10,732 bases of DNA from Euperipatoides rowelli. Its lineage: Eukaryota; Onychophora; Udeonychophora; Euonychophora; Peripatopsidae. Under the pieces are notes generated by a model, which had not been told where the DNA came from, ran no database searches, and saw only the letters and a program-made list of their open reading frames with translations. The DNA is taken from assembly GCA_003024985.2 (NCBI GenBank), contig PXIH01S0008796.1, one strand, 5' to 3'. Both the position numbers and the translations under genes were made by a program. Every line of letters starts with the position of its first letter. The stretch's first letter is position 1. Shown here in pieces: positions 7,127 through 10,732 of this stretch.

Positions 7127-8326
7127 GGCCTACTCAACTGTTGATTGATTTTTTAGATTTCCTTCATTTTGAAAATGTAAAAATTAGCTATGAGCAAAGA
7201 AAAAAATAAGATTGTTTTTCATTTTTAGTATTTTTATCAAAACATGTTAAAACAAATTTTGCTTGATAGGTTTTCATCTATTTGTTTTATGCTTCAAGAT
7301 ATTAACTTATACTCATTTAGAAAAAATAATCATGTAAGGTTTCTATTGTTGCTTACAAACCTAAAATATTAATATATTAGAAATATTTAGCCTTAAATGA
7401 TTTCTATTCTAAAACTGAATTGTTAAATTAAATTGATTAAAAATAAATATTATTAGAAATTTATTAAGAATTCATTGAATTTTCATTGTATAAAAACTAG
7501 GATAATGTTAAATAAGAGGCCCGGGTCTCCCAATCCTCTGTTAATCAATTATTAAATATTGTAAAAAAAACAATATTAAAAATAAAATTCAATTAATTTT
7601 CAATTATTCTTTTGTTGTTTAACTGAAGAATGAACTTGTATTCATTTTGAAAACAGATTTTCTATCAAATATTTTTTGATAGCCAATTAAAAAAAATAAT
7701 AGCTGTTATGTTTTGCAAAAGCAAGCATATTGTTCTATTGATGAATAAAATCAATTAAATTGATAAATTTACATCAGAATGAAAAAAAAAAAAAGAATTT
7801 GTATATATTTAATTTTTGTTAGAAGAAAAAAAAGATACTCTTAGAGGACATATTAAAAAATATGTCCTTTAGTACAATGTCCCACCACCCTCATTAGAAT
7901 ATGAAAAAGCTTGGAACAATAGTCAAGTTATAATTAAAATCTATAATTTATCATTAAATTTATAAATTCTAACAAAGCTGTACAGTCTGATATTAAACAA
8001 ACAAACAAACAACAAGAAACATTATTTAAATAGGAATTTAAAATAAAATAAGCAATTTGATGAAAAATATATTTAGAAATCTGCTAATAGCCTACATGCA
8101 AATTGTCTTAAGTTTATTCACTACTTGTAAAAGACTATAAAAATGGATAAATATGTTTGTTTCTAGAGGTTTGATTTGGATTCTGTAAGGGACTTATAGC
8201 TCACTTTCATTCTCAATCTCCCAAAAAAGCCAAATGCAAAGTTCAGAAGACATTTCTGGATCCAATTGGTAAAGGGATTCCTAGATTGTTTTAACTCAGT
8301 ACAACCCAGATCACATAAAGTATACA
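7127..8326. other. AT-rich stretch with several short hairpins, no gene seen
   Basis: There are three short inverted repeats: AATATTGT/ACAATATT (7555-7562, 7570-7577), CTATCAAA/TTTGATAG (7662-7669, 7675-7682) and AGGACATATT/AATATGTCCT (7845-7854, 7859-7868, AAAA loop). A run of 13 A lies at 7782-7794 and an (AAAC) run at about 7995-8011. The last 150 bases before the satellite are GC-richer, but I recognise nothing in them. Confidence 0.45.
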
Positions 8327-8590
8327 AGGGTACCCGTTGCGTTACACATAACACAAAATGGAAATCCACCATCTTGTGCCAGTTAATCCAGAGTGGGAGG
8401 TGCATCTATCAAAAAAAAAAAAGGATACAGAAGTCGGCCATCTTGTTTTTTTTGCAATGCATCAAGGGGCTGGCCGTAACGCAAAATGGAAATCCGCTAT
8501 CTTGTGCCAGTTAATCCAGAGTGGGAGGGGCAACTATCAGAAAACAGAAAATGGAAGTCAGCCATCTTGGATTTTTTTGCAATGCATCAT

Positions 8591-9405
8591 GGGGCTGGCC
8601 CAGAACCTAAGACAATAGAACAGGAAACAGTATCCATAATGAAATCAAACAGGAACCAGAAGTCATCTTGGATCATGTGACTTTCTGGCCTAGAACATAA
8701 GACAATAGAACAGGAAGTCAGCCATCTTGTTACCCGTTGTGTTACACATAACGGCAAACACAAATATGCCATCTTGTGCCAGTTAAACCAGAGTGGGAGG
8801 TGCATCTATCGAAAAAACAGACAACGGAAGTCGGCCAGCTTGGATTTTTTGCAATGCATCATGGGGCTGGCACAGAACCTAAGACAATAGAACAGGAAAT
8901 GGTATCCATATTGAAATCGAACAGGAACCGGAAGTCATCTCGGATCATGTGACTTTCTGGCCTAGAACCTAAGACAATAGAACAGGAAGTCAGCCATTTT
9001 GGTACCTGTTTCATTACAAAATAACACCAAATGGAAATCTGCTATCTTGTGCCAGTTAATCAAGAGTGGTAGGTGCATCTATCAGAAAAACAGAAAACGG
9101 TAGTCGGCCATCTTGGATTTTTTTCATTGCATCAAGGGGCTGGTCCCGAACCTAAGACAATAGAAAAGGAAACAGTATCCATATTGAAATTGACGGAACC
9201 GGAAGTCATCTTGGATCATGTGACTTTCTGGCCTAGAACCTAAGACAATAGAATAGGAAGTCAGCCATCTTGGTACCCGTTGTGTTACACATAACGCCAA
9301 ACACAAATATGCCATCTTGTGCCAGTTAAACCAGAGTGGGAGGTGCATCTATCGAAAAAACAGACAATGGAAGTCGGCCAGCTTGGATTTTTTGCAATGA
9401 ATCAT
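8591..9405. repeat. three consecutive about 272-bp composite (AB) satellite units
   Basis: Measured from GGGGCTGG, the units are 8591-8862 (272 bp), 8863-9135 (273 bp) and 9136-9405 (270 bp). Each holds module B then module A, including the GGTACC(C/T)GTT and CATTACA/GTTACACATAAC segment that joins them. Near-constant length with scattered substitutions indicates amplification as a composite unit rather than as single modules. Confidence 0.85.
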
Positions 9406-9776
9406 GGGGCTGGCCCAGAACCTAAGATAATAGAACAGCAAATGGAATTCCGCCATCTTGTGCCAGTTAATCCAGAGTGGGAGGGGCATCTATCGGCAAA
9501 CAGGAAATAGAAGTCTGCTATCATGGATTTTTTGCAATGCATCATGGGGCTGGCACTGAACCTAAGACAATAGAACAGGAAACAGTATCCATATTGAAAT
9601 AGAACAGGAACCAGAAGTCATCTCGGATCATGTGACTTTCTGGCCTAGAACCTAACACAATAGAACAGGAAGTCAGCCATTTTGGATGACATCATTTCCT
9701 GGCCTAGAACCTAAGACAATAGAACAGGAATCAGAAATCCACCATCTTGTGCCAGTTAATCCAGAGTGGGAGGGGC

Positions 9777-9777
9777 N
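9777..9777. other. ambiguous base (N) at a satellite deletion point
   Basis: The N joins GAGGGGC directly to GCAATGCATC. In the neighbouring copy at 9460 about 46 bases separate these two words. The single N therefore most likely marks an assembly join within the array, and the true sequence here may be longer. Confidence 0.8.
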
Positions 9778-9789
9778 GCAATGCATCAT

Positions 9790-10190
9790 GGGGCTGGCCC
9801 AGAACCTAAGACAATAGAACAGGAAACGTTATCATATTGAAATCGCTGCTGTTTAAATTAACCTTAATCAAAAATTGGCATTATAAGTTTTTTTGAAACG
9901 GAAGTTGGTTATCTTGGATTTTTGGCAATGCATCATGGGGCTGGCCCAGAACCTAAGACAATAGAACAGGAAACAGTATCATATTGAAATCGCTGCTGCT
10001 TAAATTAACCTTAATCAAAAATCGGCATTATAAGTTTTTTTGAAACGGAAGTTGGCCATCTTGGATTTTTTGCAAAGCATCATGGGGCTGGCCCAGAACC
10101 TAAGACAATAGAACAGGAAAAGTTATCCATATTGAAATCACTGCTGTTTAAATTAACCTTAAAATCAAATCGACATTATAAGTTTTTTTA
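9790..10190. repeat. 147-bp satellite subarray (two full units plus a partial)
   Basis: From GGGGCTGG the units are 9790-9936 and 9937-10083 (147 bp each), with a third starting at 10084 that ends near 10190. Here module B is replaced by a new segment: ATCGCTGCTGTTTAAATTAA, CCTTAATC, GGCATTATAAGTTTTTTT and GAAACGGAAGTTGG. The first two units are nearly identical, so this part is probably the youngest expansion. The third has an AAAATCAAATCGACATT variant and breaks off into unrelated sequence (ATTCGTCATACACACG). Confidence 0.88.
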
Positions 10191-10569
10191 TTCGTCATAC
10201 ACACGAACGGGCATTAGCAACATATATATTAGATTTATTTAGTTGATGTTACACATTTAGTTGGTGTTACATTTAGATGAAAGTAGCTTAAACTTTTGGT
10301 AATAAATAGAAAGGTAAGTTTTAACATACTTAATGATAAATACAGTAATAATATGGTAAAGAGATGCATATCTATTTGTAGATATGTTATATGATGAGCA
10401 GTAGCCAGAAACTATTGCCTTTTTAACATGTGACTTTGCTGGTAACTGAACCATTTAGATTTTCTGCTTTCTGCTTCAAATAAAAATCAATAATTTGGGT
10501 TTCTAAAAGTTTCAAATCTTTCAAAACTATATATAGAGCAGTAAATGGTCAAATGCTGTTAAAACACTG
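10191..10569. other. AT-rich stretch between satellite and microsatellite, no gene seen
   Basis: The minus-strand frame 10257-10454 (65 codons) has no recognisable domain, and its lysine/isoleucine/tyrosine-rich product is what AT-rich DNA gives by chance. GTTGATGTTACACATTTAG and GTTGGTGTTACATTTAG (about 10242-10277) form a small imperfect tandem repeat. Confidence 0.45.
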
Positions 10570-10732
10570 AATAATAGTAATAATAATAATAGAAATGCCA
10601 ATAATAATAATAATAATAATAATAATGATGATAATGATAATGATGATGATGATGATGATGATGATGATGGTGATGGTGGTGGTGGTGGTAGTGGTGGTGA
10701 TGATGATGATAATGATGATAATGATAATGATG
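10570..10732. repeat. compound trinucleotide microsatellite (AAT)/(GAT)/(GGT)
   Basis: From 10570 the sequence is almost entirely triplets: AAT repeats with a short interruption (GAAATGCC), then GAT, a GGT block around 10675-10700, and GAT/AAT again up to the window edge. The blocks differ by single substitutions of the same triplet, as expected when a slipping repeat gathers point changes that then spread. It continues past 10732, so its true length is unknown. Confidence 0.95.

Larger units (their letters stand above)
8327..10190. repeat. complex satellite array with higher-order (modular) structure
   Basis: The array is built from two modules. Module A carries CATCTTGTGCCAGTTAA, CAGAGTGGGAGG and GCAATGCATCATGGGGCTGG. 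Module B carries TATCCATATTGAAATC, GAACCGGAAGTCATCT, GGATCATGTGACTTTCTGG and AGGAAGTCAGCCAT. The word GTGCCAGTTAA occurs at 8376, 8504, 8776, 9049, 9319, 9460 and 9749, so the spacings are 128, 272, 273, 270, 141 and 289. GGGGCTGG occurs at 8466, 8591, 8863, 9136, 9406, 9546, 9790, 9937 and 10084. The word AACCTAAGACAATAGAACAG (with variants) is found 13 times because both modules end in it. The pattern reads as A-AB-AB-AB-A-AB'-A-A-A. Short open frames inside it are by-products of the repeats. No similarity to a coding sequence is seen. Confidence 0.9.

Noticed and set aside
8163-9510. Seven open frames of 63-86 codons on both strands in the satellite
   Set aside because: They share the same peptides (for example HLVPVNPEWE and its reverse-strand partner HLPLWFNWHKM) because the DNA repeats. 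The roughly 272-bp period is not a multiple of three, so frames are not kept between units.
8327-10190. CRISPR-like array
   Set aside because: Repeated words are embedded in long modules that are themselves repeated. There are no short repeats with unique spacers, and the context is eukaryotic.
10257-10454. Minus-strand 65-codon open frame
   Set aside because: No family resemblance, AT-driven composition, and no upstream or downstream gene signals.
10570-10732. Coding Asp/Asn/Gly-rich low-complexity repeat
   Set aside because: The triplets can be read as codons, but there is no flanking open frame or domain. A compound microsatellite explains the pattern.

Overview
The window looks like AT-rich non-coding DNA from an animal nuclear genome, with no intact cellular gene that I can recognise. 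Supporting signs are the low GC content, dense homopolymers and microsatellites, two single-N assembly gaps (2832 and 9777), and decayed copies of eukaryotic transposons. The mix of Penelope-like elements, a Tc1/mariner-type element, a MITE and satellite DNA fits an aquatic invertebrate such as a mollusc, echinoderm or cnidarian. The species cannot be fixed from the sequence.

Layout: 1-690 is AT-rich, with a perfect hairpin (24-58) and a small GC-rich dimer repeat (91-147). 687-1293, minus strand, is the frameshifted 3' end of a Penelope-like retroelement (PLE): a cysteine cluster followed by a GIY-YIG endonuclease domain. It stops abruptly at a perfect hairpin (1297-1325). 1326-3617 is mostly featureless AT-rich DNA with one GC-richer islet around 2640-2735. 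3618-3965, minus strand, is a second PLE GIY-YIG relic of a visibly different lineage, in one frame but with four internal stops. 3966-5519 is AT-rich with one GC-richer islet (about 5095-5470). 5520-5784 is a MITE with terminal inverted repeats. 6439-7124 is an internally deleted Tc1/mariner-type transposon: long inverted repeats flank the first and last parts of a transposase whose middle is missing. 7125-8326 is AT-rich with several short hairpins. 8327-10190 is a complex satellite made of alternating modules (about 272-bp composite period, ending in 147-bp units). 10570-10732 is an AAT/GAT/GGT microsatellite that runs off the window.

None of these parts form a working system together. The window is best read as a graveyard of at least four transposable elements followed by satellite DNA. 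The most distinctive objects are the two PLE relics, the transposase deletion derivative and the higher-order satellite. The relics were found by reading minus-strand frames across stops and frameshifts, so any single-frame ORF listing misses them.
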